Assembly: GCF_002943715.1 (NCBI RefSeq)
Contig: NZ_MQUA01000004.1
Coordinates: 124,001-188,000, forward strand
Source: Polaribacter filamentus
GTDB lineage: Bacteria > Bacteroidota > Bacteroidia > Flavobacteriales > Flavobacteriaceae
DNA length: 64,000 nucleotides
Direction of reading: 5' to 3'
The notes below the pieces were generated by a model that saw only the letters and a program-made list of their open reading frames with translations, had not been told where the DNA came from and made no database searches. A program made the translations under genes and the position numbers. Shown in pieces: positions 29,681-38,656 of this stretch; position 1 is the first letter of the stretch; every line of letters begins with the position of its first letter.

Positions 29681-31391
29681 TTTTTTAATTGAAGGCATTG
29701 GCGTTCAGAACTGGACATACATTATAGTAGGCATTACATTTACTATATATATTGGTATTGCCATATGGGCACGTGCAGGGTCTACAAAAGAATTTTATGT
29801 TGCTGGAGGCGGTGTTTCGCCTTTAGCAAATGGAATGGCCACGGCAGCAGATTGGATGAGTGCTGCTTCGTTTATATCTATGGCAGGTATCATCTCTTTT
29901 AAAGGTTATGATGGTGCTGTATATTTAATGGGTTGGACTGGTGGTTATGTGCTTTTAGCATTACTACTAGCACCATACTTGCGTAAGTTTGGAAAGTTTA
30001 CGGTTCCTGATTTTATTGGTGATCGTTACTATTCTAATACAGCACGTTTAGTAGGTGTTATTTGTGCCCTTATAGTGTCGTTTACATATGTAGCGGGGCA
30101 AATGCGTGGGGTAGGATTGGTGTTCTCTCGTTTTTTAGAAGTCGATATCAATACGGGGGTAATCATAGGCATGATTATCGTTTTGTTTTATGCCGTCCTT
30201 GGAGGTATGAAAGGTATTACCTATACACAGGTAGCGCAATATTGTGTATTGATATTTGCGTTTATGGTGCCTGCTGTTTTTATTTCCATTCAAATGACAG
30301 GTAACCCAATTCCTCAATTAGGATTTGGAAGCACATTGTCTGATGGTTCTGGAACCTATATACTGGATAAATTAGATGGATTAAGTGCCGAACTTGGTTT
30401 TAACGAATACACTGAAGGTTCTAAATCGGTGATTGATATGTTTGCCATTACATTAGCATTAATGGTTGGAACGGCCGGATTACCTCATGTTATTATACGA
30501 TTTTTTACAGTAAAATGTGTTAAAGATGCTCGTAAATCGGCCGGAATAGCATTGTTACTTATAGCAATTTTATTTACGACAGCTCCTGCCGTTGCTGTTT
30601 TTGCACGAATGAATTTGATTGAAACTGTTTCTAATCAGCCGTATGCAAACGTTCCTGAATGGTTTAAAAAATGGGAAACCACTGGACTAATTACATTTAA
30701 TGATAAAAATAATGATGGCCTTATTCAATATGTTGCAGATAAATCTAAAAATGAATTAGTTGTAGATAATGATATTATGGTTTTGGCTAACCCAGAAATT
30801 GCAAATTTACCAGATTGGGTTATTGCATTGGTAGCAGCAGGCGCATTGGCTGCAGCATTATCAACAGCTGCTGGATTATTATTAGTTATTTCTGCCTCTG
30901 TTTCTCACGATTTAATAAAGAAAATGGTGAATCCAAAAATTTCAGAAAAAGGTGAATTAATAGCAGCCCGCTTATCTGCAGTTGTTGCTGTATGTGTAGC
31001 AGGTTATTTTGGTATTAATCCGCCAGGGTTTGTTGCCGCAACCGTAGCCTTAGCATTTGGTTTAGCAGCCGCATCTTTTTTTCCAGCCATTATTTTAGGT
31101 ATTTTCTATAAAAAAATGAATAAAGAAGGTGCTATCGCTGGTATGGTGGTAGGTATTTTGGCGATGCTATTTTACATGACCAAATTCAAGTTTGGCTGGT
31201 TTGGTGGTGGTGAAAAAGCCGATTGGTGGTTTGGTATCTCGCCAGAAGGCTTTGGCACAATAGCAATGACTTTGAATTTTGTAGTTTCTATTGTGATCAT
31301 GAAATTCACACCAGAACCTCCTCAAGATGTTCAAGATATTGTAGAGAATATTAGAATACCAAGTGACGCAGGAGAGGCATCAGATCATTAA
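29670..31391 (+). CDS. Sodium:solute symporter, acetate/ActP-like (VC_2705 subfamily)
   Basis: 573 residues from the ATG at 29670 (ATG-ATG; the second is also possible). SSS-family signatures are EFYVAGGGVSPLANGMATAADWMSAAS, written here as EFYVAGGGVSP and MATAADWMSAAS, then GWTGGYVLLALLLAPYLRKFG and GTAGLPHVIIRFFTVK. Twelve or more helices. The subfamily takes up short monocarboxylates such as acetate with sodium. Placement between an esterase and acetyl-CoA synthetase supports acetate; pyruvate or lactate cannot be excluded. Confidence 0.92.
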   Translation: MMHSFLIEGIGVQNWTYIIVGITFTIYIGIAIWARAGSTKEFYVAGGGVSPLANGMATAADWMSAASFISMAGIISFKGYDGAVYLMGWTGGYVLLALLLAPYLRKFGKFTVPDFIGDRYYSNTARLVGVICALIVSFTYVAGQMRGVGLVFSRFLEVDINTGVIIGMIIVLFYAVLGGMKGITYTQVAQYCVLIFAFMVPAVFISIQMTGNPIPQLGFGSTLSDGSGTYILDKLDGLSAELGFNEYTEGSKSVIDMFAITLALMVGTAGLPHVIIRFFTVKCVKDARKSAGIALLLIAILFTTAPAVAVFARMNLIETVSNQPYANVPEWFKKWETTGLITFNDKNNDGLIQYVADKSKNELVVDNDIMVLANPEIANLPDWVIALVAAGALAAALSTAAGLLLVISASVSHDLIKKMVNPKISEKGELIAARLSAVVAVCVAGYFGINPPGFVAATVALAFGLAAASFFPAIILGIFYKKMNKEGAIAGMVVGILAMLFYMTKFKFGWFGGGEKADWWFGISPEGFGTIAMTLNFVVSIVIMKFTPEPPQDVQDIVENIRIPSDAGEASDH

Positions 31392-31461
31392 ATAGTTAAT
31401 AATTTATCTATTTTGGGATTAACCAAATAAGGTCATAATCAAATCAACAGTAAATATTTAG

Positions 31462-33369
31462 ATGAGTAACTATCACATAAAACATTTAGAAGAATACTAT
31501 CAAGTTTATAGAAAATCGGTTAGCGAACCCGAAAATTTCTGGGAGGAAATAGCCGAAGAACATTTTATGTGGCGTAAAAAATGGGATAAGGTATTAAGTT
31601 GGGATTTCTCAAAACCTGAAATAAAGTGGTTTGAAGGCGCAAAACTTAATATAACAGAAAATTGCATAGACCGGCATTTAGCAACAAGAGGCCAAAAAAC
31701 GGCGATTATTTTTGAACCCAACGACCCAAAAGAAGCAGCCGAACATATTACTTATAATCATTTACACAAACGTGTCAATCAATTTGCCAATGTGTTAAAA
31801 AGCCAAGGGGTTAAAAAAGGCGATAGGGTATGTGTTTACCTTCCTATGATTCCTGAATTGGCTATTTCTGTTTTGGCTTGTGCCAGAATAGGAGCAATAC
31901 ATTCTGTGGTGTTTGCAGGGTTTTCAGCGACAGCCTTATCAACAAGAATTAATGATTCCGATTGTAAAATAGTGATTACCAGTGATGGTTCATATCGTGG
32001 AGCAAAAACCATCGACTTAAAAGGTATTGTAGATGAAGCCTTAGAAAGTTGTGAAGGCGTAGCCTCTGTTTTAGTAGTCAAGCGCATACACTCAGATATT
32101 CATATGGAATCTGGTCGCGACCATTGGTTACAACCCCTCTTAGATGGCGCTTCAACCGCTTGTGACCCTGAAATTATGGATGCTGAAGATCCGTTGTTTA
32201 TTTTATATACATCGGGATCAACAGGCAAACCAAAAGGGATGGTGCATACTACCGCAGGTTATATGGTTTATACGGCATATACCTTCAAAAATGTATTTCA
32301 ATATAAAGAAAATGATGTGTATTGGTGTACTGCCGATATTGGTTGGATTACAGGACATAGTTACATTGTATACGGGCCATTAGCTAACGGCGCAACCACC
32401 GTAATGTTCGAAGGTGTTCCAAGTTATCCAGATTTCGGACGGTTTTGGGAAGTAGTTGAAAAACATAAAGTTACCCAGTTTTATACCGCACCAACAGCCA
32501 TTAGAGCCTTGGCAAAACAAGGAATGGGTTTTGTTGAAAAATATGATTTAACCTCGTTAAAAGTATTAGGATCCGTAGGCGAACCCATAAATGAAGGAGC
32601 ATGGCATTGGTATAATGATAATATAGGAAAGAAGAAAAGCCCTATTGTAGATACCTGGTGGCAAACTGAAACGGGAGGTATTATGATTACGCCCATTCCG
32701 TTTGTAACACCAACAAAACCGACCTACGCGACTTTGCCTTTTATAGGTATTCAACCTACTTTAATGGATGAGAACGGTAAAGAAATAACAGGTAATCAGG
32801 TAGAAGGACGTTTGTGTATTATATTTCCGTGGCCAAGTATGGCGCGAACCATTTGGGGAAATCATCAGCGTTATAAAGACACCTATTTTTCAGCTTATGA
32901 AAACAAATATTTTACGGGTGATGGAGCGTTGAGAGATGAAGTTGGCTATTACCGCATAACAGGTCGCGTAGATGATGTAATTATAGTATCTGGTCATAAT
33001 TTAGGAACCGCTACTATAGAAGACGCTGTAAATGAACACCCAGCAGTAGCAGAATCTGCCATTGTAGGTTTTCCACATGATATAAAAGGGAATGCCTTGT
33101 ATGGTTATGTTATTTTAAAAGATACGGGAGAAAGCAGAGACCAAAATAACCTACGTAAAGAAATTAATCAGATTATTACAGAGCATATTGGACCAATTGC
33201 GAAGTTGGATAAAATTCAGTTTACAAGTGGCTTACCAAAAACCCGCTCAGGAAAAATAATGCGACGTATTTTAAGAAAGATAGCCCATAAAGACACCAGT
33301 AACTTAGGAGATACGAGTACACTTCTGAATCCTGAAGTTTTAAAAGATATTATGGAGAATGTACCGTAG
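31462..33369 (+). CDS. acs: Acetyl-CoA synthetase (AMP-forming)
   Basis: 635 residues, full-length. AMP-binding loop YTSGSTGKPKGMVHT, WCTADIGWITGHSY, DTWWQTETGGI, the GDGALRDEVGYYRITGR hinge and the C-terminal PKTRSGKIMRR with the lysine that is controlled by acetylation in this family. It converts acetate, ATP and CoA to acetyl-CoA in the cytoplasm. About 70 bp downstream of the symporter. Flavobacteria often keep such a cassette as a housekeeping unit, so the association with this PUL could be functional or incidental. Confidence 0.97.
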   Translation: MSNYHIKHLEEYYQVYRKSVSEPENFWEEIAEEHFMWRKKWDKVLSWDFSKPEIKWFEGAKLNITENCIDRHLATRGQKTAIIFEPNDPKEAAEHITYNHLHKRVNQFANVLKSQGVKKGDRVCVYLPMIPELAISVLACARIGAIHSVVFAGFSATALSTRINDSDCKIVITSDGSYRGAKTIDLKGIVDEALESCEGVASVLVVKRIHSDIHMESGRDHWLQPLLDGASTACDPEIMDAEDPLFILYTSGSTGKPKGMVHTTAGYMVYTAYTFKNVFQYKENDVYWCTADIGWITGHSYIVYGPLANGATTVMFEGVPSYPDFGRFWEVVEKHKVTQFYTAPTAIRALAKQGMGFVEKYDLTSLKVLGSVGEPINEGAWHWYNDNIGKKKSPIVDTWWQTETGGIMITPIPFVTPTKPTYATLPFIGIQPTLMDENGKEITGNQVEGRLCIIFPWPSMARTIWGNHQRYKDTYFSAYENKYFTGDGALRDEVGYYRITGRVDDVIIVSGHNLGTATIEDAVNEHPAVAESAIVGFPHDIKGNALYGYVILKDTGESRDQNNLRKEINQIITEHIGPIAKLDKIQFTSGLPKTRSGKIMRRILRKIAHKDTSNLGDTSTLLNPEVLKDIMENVP

Positions 33370-33550
33370 TATATTTAAAAAATATAATCTAAAACATATA
33401 TTGAAAATCAAAAATTTATAATGACACATAAATAAAGCCTGATAAAAACTATTTAAGCAAATTAATTATCCTTCTAATTTCTTGACGTAATGAATAAATG
33501 AATATATGTTATTATGATTAGTCCTTAATACTGATAGAAAGATGTGTATT

Positions 33551-33640
33551 CAATTAACTAAACTGTATATTATGAAAACCAAAACTATTACCCAATTAAC
33601 TAAACTGTATATTATGAAAACCAAAACTATTACCCAATTA
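33551..33640 (+). repeat. 42-bp tandem duplication covering an esterase start codon
   Basis: Units at 33551-33592 and 33593-33634 are identical, with six bases of a third copy. Each contains the ATG and first codons MKTKTITQ, so the gene has two equivalent starts 42 nt apart, and the leading sequence is doubled as well. A translated upstream start would put 14 extra residues before the signal peptide. Confidence 0.9.
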
Positions 33641-35053
33641 TTTCTATTCATGTTAGGCGTCAACTTTACATGTATTTCTCAAACCAATATGCCCTCTTTT
33701 TTCTCGAATAATATGATTTTACAGCAACAAGAGAATGTTGCTATTTGGGGAACGGATGCACCTGGCACTATAATCGAGGTCCACACTTCCTGGGGTGCTG
33801 AAAAAGTTGTTAAAACGAAGGCAAATGGTAAATGGGAAACTAATATTCTTACAAAGGAAGCTTCTTTTGAAAAACAAGAAATCACGGTTCAGGGCAGTTC
33901 AAAAATAGTACTTCATAATATTTTAATAGGAGAAGTATGGTTCTGTTCAGGCCAATCTAATATGGAATGGCCAATGGATGGTTGGAAAAAATCTCCTGTA
34001 AATAATGCAGAAGAATTAATAGCTACCTCTAGTAACGCCAATATTCGCTTATTTAATACTGAACGTAGCGCTAGCTTGTCTTTAAAAGATAATGTTATTG
34101 GTAGTTGGGCAGAGGCTACCTCTGAGTCTGTGCAAGACTTTAGTGCCGTAGGTTATTTATTTGCGAGAAAATTGTTTGAAGAATTACAAATCCCTATCGG
34201 CATTATAGAAGCCTCATGGGGGGGTACAAACATTGAATCTTGGTTACCCAAAGACCATATTGAAAAATATACAAATATAAAAATCCCTGATAGCTTATCT
34301 AAAGATCAAAACAAAAATAAACGACCAACATTGCTATATAATGCAATGATTCATCCTTTTAAAAATTACAATATAAAAGGATTCTTATGGTATCAAGGCG
34401 AGTCAAATCGTAATTATCCAAAGCCCTATAAAGACTATATACATACTTTAATAAATTCTTGGCGAGCGCAATGGAAGCAAAAAAATCTACCGTTTTATTC
34501 TGTTCAGATTGCACCGTATAGTTATCATGAGATAAGAGATACTCCAATTATGAATGCTAATTTAATTCGAGAAGCACAAAGTTTAGTAGTCCAAGAAATT
34601 CCTAATACCGGTGTTGTAATAACAAATGATATTGGTCAATGTGATAATATTCATCCTCCAGAAAAGAATATTTTGGCCAAGAGATTGGCTAATTTGGCTT
34701 TGGCAGAGCAGTATAGTTTTAAAAACATTCCATACAGAAGTCCAGAGTATAAGTCAATGAAGATCCGAAAAAACAAAGTCATTATAGCTTTTAATTTTTA
34801 CGGAAAAAATAAAGACAACCAAATTTTTGATAGTACAAGGGCATTGAAAAATTTTGTTATAGCAGGTGCTGATCATATTTTTTATCCTGCAAAAGTAAAA
34901 ATAAATAAAAACCAAAAGTTAACAATTTACAGTGACAAGGTTAAAAAACCAGTAGCAGTGCGTTACGGATTTGAAGATTGCTTAGAAGGTTCTTTGTTTA
35001 GTAAATCTGGTTTACCTGTTTCTCTTTTTAGAACAGATACTTGGGGAAACTAA
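33614..35053 (+). CDS. Sialate-O-acetylesterase-like SGNH hydrolase, secreted
   Basis: 479 residues from the inner ATG at 33614, which starts a clean signal peptide (MKTKTITQLFLFMLGVNF, ending at ISQ). Block motifs are VWFCSGQSNMEWPM with the catalytic Ser, EASWGGTNIESWLP, FLWYQGESNR, and QCDNIHPPEKN with Asp and His. The family deacetylates sialic acids but in algal PULs it acts on acetylated polysaccharides. Start is uncertain because of the 42-bp duplication: an upstream start at 33542 or 33572 is also in frame. It lies 170 bp after acs. Confidence 0.88.
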   Translation: MKTKTITQLFLFMLGVNFTCISQTNMPSFFSNNMILQQQENVAIWGTDAPGTIIEVHTSWGAEKVVKTKANGKWETNILTKEASFEKQEITVQGSSKIVLHNILIGEVWFCSGQSNMEWPMDGWKKSPVNNAEELIATSSNANIRLFNTERSASLSLKDNVIGSWAEATSESVQDFSAVGYLFARKLFEELQIPIGIIEASWGGTNIESWLPKDHIEKYTNIKIPDSLSKDQNKNKRPTLLYNAMIHPFKNYNIKGFLWYQGESNRNYPKPYKDYIHTLINSWRAQWKQKNLPFYSVQIAPYSYHEIRDTPIMNANLIREAQSLVVQEIPNTGVVITNDIGQCDNIHPPEKNILAKRLANLALAEQYSFKNIPYRSPEYKSMKIRKNKVIIAFNFYGKNKDNQIFDSTRALKNFVIAGADHIFYPAKVKINKNQKLTIYSDKVKKPVAVRYGFEDCLEGSLFSKSGLPVSLFRTDTWGN

Positions 35054-35188
35054 AACCATAATGTAATAGTTTATACAAAAGCCGTACGGTTATACTCTTT
35101 TTTTGTACAATACACCGCCAAAAAGAGGTGTGTAATCTTTAAAATTGCAGATGCTTAATAAGATAAATGTTAAATAAAAATATGATTT

Positions 35189-36784
35189 ATGATATTATTT
35201 AGTACTATTAAAAACCAATACAAAATTAACTTTTTTATAAGTTGTTTATGTTTATTGGTATATCAAAATACAGAAGCACAAATACCACCTTCGTGGCAAA
35301 ATTATTTAGATGCACAAACAACAGGAGCACAACCCATACTACCCAACTTTTCATTCTCTGGCTATCGTTTTTCCGAGGAGAGTCTGCCAGATACTTCGTC
35401 TTGGGCTGTTTTCGATGTTACAAATTATGGTGCTGTCGCAAATGATGGTAATTATGATGAAGTGGCAATACAAAGTGCAATAAACGCTGCGCAAGCATCT
35501 AATGGACCTGCTGTTGTCTATTTTCCTTCAGGGAGGTTTAGAATTAGTAGCGATAACGATATAACCAAAAGTATTCAAGTAAATAGAAGTAATATTGTTT
35601 TAAAAGGAAGTGGCAGTGGAGCAGGTGGAACCGAAATTTTTTCAGATAAATCGCGCGATAGAGCTTGGCAATTCAAATTTATGCCATCGACAACAAACGC
35701 GAGTGTCTTGGCAACAATTGCTAGCCCAGTTTTAAGAAACGATTACGCCATAAAGGTTTCTCCTGGCCATACTTTACAGGTTGGTCAATATGTTTCTGTA
35801 ACGCATAAAAGTCAGGAATTCGCAACTGCTTATTATGATAATTTATTTATCCCATTTGATGTCTGGTTTCGCCTTAAAAACAACTATTCTGAAAAAGGAG
35901 TGGCAAAGAATGGTGGAGGCATGTCTTTATTTGAAAACCATTTAGTTACGGCAATAGATGGTAATGTGGTGACTTTTAAAAACCCAATACAAATAGATTT
36001 GCCTGCGATACCAGGAAAGTCTTATACCCTCAGAAATTTAACAACGATTGACGAGGTTGGGGTAGAAGATATTCGTTTTACAGGAAACTGGCCAAGTGTT
36101 GGAGAGACTTTTGTACATCATAAAAATAAGTTGCATGATTATGCTTGGAATGCGTTGCAATTGTCAAATGTAAGTAATGCCTGGGTTAAAAATTGTGAAT
36201 TTCAAGATTGGAGTCAAGTAATGAGCATTGCACATTCTATAGCTGTTACAGTTCAAAATGTGGTTATAACAGGTAAAAAGGCACATGCTTCTTTCGTTAA
36301 TAAACGATCTTATGGCCTATTATTTAAAGATTGTGAAGATAAAGCAGGGATGCATCATGGTCCAGGTGTTGGGTATAGTGGTGTAAATACGGTTTATTTG
36401 AGATATAAAATGAAAAATGGTCAAAGAATTGATTCACATAGCGGATCGCCATACGCTACCTTATTAGACGATGTAAGAGGAGGTGGAGTTTTGAGTGGAA
36501 ATGGTGGGCCTCATCAGAGTTATCCTCACCACGGAAGGCATTTTGTTTTTTGGAACTTTAAGCATAGTAGTAATTCAACATATAATTACGATTTTTGGAA
36601 AACATCAAGTAGGAGTAGTCATACATTCGCCGAGCCATATTTTATTGGACTTCAATCTGGGAGTAGTACTGTGAATTTTACAAATGAAGGTTTAGACGAA
36701 CTCCGTGGACAACAAGTGGAGCCTAGCTCTTTATTTGAAGCGCAGTTAAAACTTAGACTTATTACTAAGGTTTCTAAAAAGTAA
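35189..36784 (+). CDS. Secreted right-handed beta-helix protein, third paralog
   Basis: 531 residues, signal peptide ending EAQ. It shares PNFSFSGYRFSE and the FDVTNYGAVANDGNYDE opening with the proteins at 13.1 and 23.8 kb but is more distant: the C-terminal blocks are ASFVNKRSYGLLFKDCED, MHHGPGVGYSGVN and DSHSGSPYATLLDDVRGG. His-rich turns (YPHHGRHFVFWNF) may form the active or metal site. Pectate-lyase-like fold is clear; the reaction is not. It probably acts on the PUL glycan. Nothing recognisable follows for about 470 bp. Confidence 0.8.
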   Translation: MILFSTIKNQYKINFFISCLCLLVYQNTEAQIPPSWQNYLDAQTTGAQPILPNFSFSGYRFSEESLPDTSSWAVFDVTNYGAVANDGNYDEVAIQSAINAAQASNGPAVVYFPSGRFRISSDNDITKSIQVNRSNIVLKGSGSGAGGTEIFSDKSRDRAWQFKFMPSTTNASVLATIASPVLRNDYAIKVSPGHTLQVGQYVSVTHKSQEFATAYYDNLFIPFDVWFRLKNNYSEKGVAKNGGGMSLFENHLVTAIDGNVVTFKNPIQIDLPAIPGKSYTLRNLTTIDEVGVEDIRFTGNWPSVGETFVHHKNKLHDYAWNALQLSNVSNAWVKNCEFQDWSQVMSIAHSIAVTVQNVVITGKKAHASFVNKRSYGLLFKDCEDKAGMHHGPGVGYSGVNTVYLRYKMKNGQRIDSHSGSPYATLLDDVRGGGVLSGNGGPHQSYPHHGRHFVFWNFKHSSNSTYNYDFWKTSSRSSHTFAEPYFIGLQSGSSTVNFTNEGLDELRGQQVEPSSLFEAQLKLRLITKVSKK

Positions 36785-37257
36785 CGATAGTTCGTTTATT
36801 GACCAATTAGCGTAAATTACTATATATAAATTAAGCAGATTTATGTATGATACCAAATAAGATGAAGGGTCTTGTGTATTACGATATTTATAAATAAATT
36901 ATACAGAATATCCAGAAGACTTATCGTCATACTTACAAAATATATTTATAGTATTAGAATTCCAAATGGCGTAAAGAAGGTCAGATCCATTAAATTAAAC
37001 TACTTTTTTCAAAGTAGATTATAATAAAGTATTTTTAAAAGGAATCTATGTAATTTTTTATGAGGTTCCTTCATTTCCTGAAGTTTTTTAAATTATAAAT
37101 AAAACATTTAATACGGCGTTAACAGAGTATAGTTTTGACTCGAAAGTATTAAAAACTAGATATTTGGGACTTTTAAGCCCCTATTTATGAATTTTTAAAA
37201 AGTTTATTTAGTATAATTTCGGCACAATATAAATTGTACTAAATAAAACCATAAACC
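36785..37257. other. Non-coding AT-rich stretch
   Basis: No convincing coding sequence on either strand. It holds a weak hairpin (AAGGAA facing TTCCTT near 37050-37075) and the palindrome listed separately at 37203-37247. It may contain the promoter of the truncated lipoprotein that follows. Confidence 0.5.
37203..37247. promoter_or_regulatory. Spaced palindrome TTTATTTAGTA
   Basis: Perfect 11-bp arms at 37203-37213 and 37237-37247 are separated by 23 bp, placed 10 bp before the start of a truncated lipoprotein gene. It could be a regulator site or a leader hairpin; no partner is apparent. Confidence 0.4.
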
Positions 37258-37420
37258 ATGATGCTAACTAAAACTTTTAAAAATCAATACAAAATTAAAA
37301 TTTTTAAACTGTTCTTTATTCCTTTTTAGTTTAATCTTAAGCTGTAGTTCAGAGTCAACAGAAGAGCTAATTATTGAGGACAGTTTTTATTTGCCAAGCA
37401 TCCACGGATATAGATGATAA
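37258..37420 (+). pseudogene. Truncated and frameshifted lipoprotein leader
   Basis: Starts MMLTKTFKNQYKIKIFK, then the frame changes to LFLFSLILSCSSE, a good lipobox, and soon ends. It looks like the first 30-40 residues of a surface lipoprotein whose body was replaced. The end of this stretch overlaps copy 2 of the 56-bp repeat (37367-37422), and the IS1595-type element begins 12 bp further on. The original gene cannot be identified. Confidence 0.45.
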
Positions 37421-37422
37421 AA
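37367..37422 (+). repeat. 56-bp repeat, copy 2
   Basis: Near-identical to 29289-29344. Its last two bases touch the direct repeat that flanks the IS1595-type element. In the HPLI frame an AGA codon of copy 1 is TGA here, so both copies look dead. Confidence 0.6.
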
Positions 37423-37432
37423 TAAAACGATT

Positions 37433-38386
37433 GAGTTAGTCATTTAATTTCCATATATTATAACCTTTAAAACAAGAGATATGGAACAATTTGAAGGTCA
37501 AGATATACTAAACTTTATAAAAGAATTACCAAATGATGCTGCGTGTAAAGCATATTTAGCCAAAATAAAATGGCAAGATGGATTTACTTGTATGAAATGT
37601 GGTCATACCAAAGGCTGTGAAAAAGTAGATTATAGATACCATTGTTATAACTGTCAACACGTAGAAAGCGCCACTGCAAACACCTTATTTCATAAAGTTA
37701 AATTTGGATTGCAAAAAGCCTTTTGTGTGGTTTTTGAAATGAGTACAAGTAGTAAAAGTATTTCAAGTATTCAAATGGGAAAACGTTTTAGCATTCGCCA
37801 AGGAACAGCGTGGTATTTCATGCAAAAAGTGCGTAAAGCAATGAAAAGCAGTCAAAAATATCCTTTAGAGAAATTAATCCATGTTGATGAATTTACTGTT
37901 GGAGGGAAAGAAGAAGGCAAACAAGGAAGAAGTTATGATACGAAAAAGAAAAAGGCTGTTATCGCAGTAGAATTAACAGATGGCAATAAAGTTAAAAGAG
38001 TTTATATCAGATCCATCAAAGACTATTCTGCAAAATCATTAACCCCGATATTTGAAGAGCATATAAGCACATCTGCTAAAATAGTAACTGATAAATGGAG
38101 AGGTTACCAACCTTTAAAACAGATGTATGACATTGACCAAATATATAGTAATAATGGTGCTAATTTCAAACAATTACACATTGTGATTATGCAAGTTAAG
38201 TCATGGTTGAGAGCAATACCAACTCATGTAAGTAAATGGCATATTCAAGCATACTTTGATGAGTTTTGTTTTAGAATTAATCGCTCTCAATTTAAAACCA
38301 GCATATTTCATAAAACGATTAATAGAATGGTAGAAAGTAAACCAATATATCAAAATCAAATAAAACAGACGCTAAGCGTATAACTC
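37433..38386 (+). mobile_element. IS1595-family insertion sequence, apparently complete
   Basis: A 954-bp element carrying one transposase gene. The same 12 bp, AATAAAACGATT, lies immediately outside both ends (37421-37432 and 38387-38398), as expected for a target duplication, though the IS1595 family more usually makes 8 bp. The ends begin with the short inverted repeat GAGTTA. The transposase stop codon falls inside the right end. This is the only element in the window that still looks able to move. Confidence 0.75.
37481..38383 (+). CDS. IS1595-family transposase
   Basis: 300 residues. N-terminal zinc ribbon with CMKCGHTKGCE and CYNCQHVES, then the DDE-type catalytic core: VDEFTVGGKEEG (Asp), IVTDKWRGY (Asp), and the C-terminal HIQAYFDEFCFRINRS signature with Glu or Asn. 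A complete reading frame without disruption. It moves the element by cut-and-paste or copy mechanisms. No neighbouring gene depends on it. Confidence 0.95.
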   Translation: MEQFEGQDILNFIKELPNDAACKAYLAKIKWQDGFTCMKCGHTKGCEKVDYRYHCYNCQHVESATANTLFHKVKFGLQKAFCVVFEMSTSSKSISSIQMGKRFSIRQGTAWYFMQKVRKAMKSSQKYPLEKLIHVDEFTVGGKEEGKQGRSYDTKKKKAVIAVELTDGNKVKRVYIRSIKDYSAKSLTPIFEEHISTSAKIVTDKWRGYQPLKQMYDIDQIYSNNGANFKQLHIVIMQVKSWLRAIPTHVSKWHIQAYFDEFCFRINRSQFKTSIFHKTINRMVESKPIYQNQIKQTLSV

Positions 38387-38656
38387 AATAAAACGATTTA
38401 AAACTAAATTTCAGATAAATAATGAAGACAAAGAAAATATTTCTAGGATTAATAGTCTCTAAACTTTTAATATGCCAATCGTTTTCCATGCCAATTTCTA
38501 GGATTTACTGACATATTTGAGCATAACCACGGTTACCTTTCCGGTTTTACCGGCAAGGTTTGAGGACCTGGGGATTCCAAAGTAAACGGAAGAAAAAGAA
38601 AACTGGATAATAAGCAAAATCCATCTGCAACAAATAAAACAAACAATTATAAAACG
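38387..38656 (+). other. Debris between IS1595 element and GH95 gene
   Basis: Begins with the right copy of the 12-bp direct repeat. A 29-codon frame at 38422-38511 looks like a signal peptide (MKTKKIFLGLIVSKLLICQS) cut off by a stop. Downstream a frame reading EHNHGYLSGFTGKV also breaks. The pieces probably derive from a lost secreted enzyme gene; I cannot name it. Confidence 0.4.
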
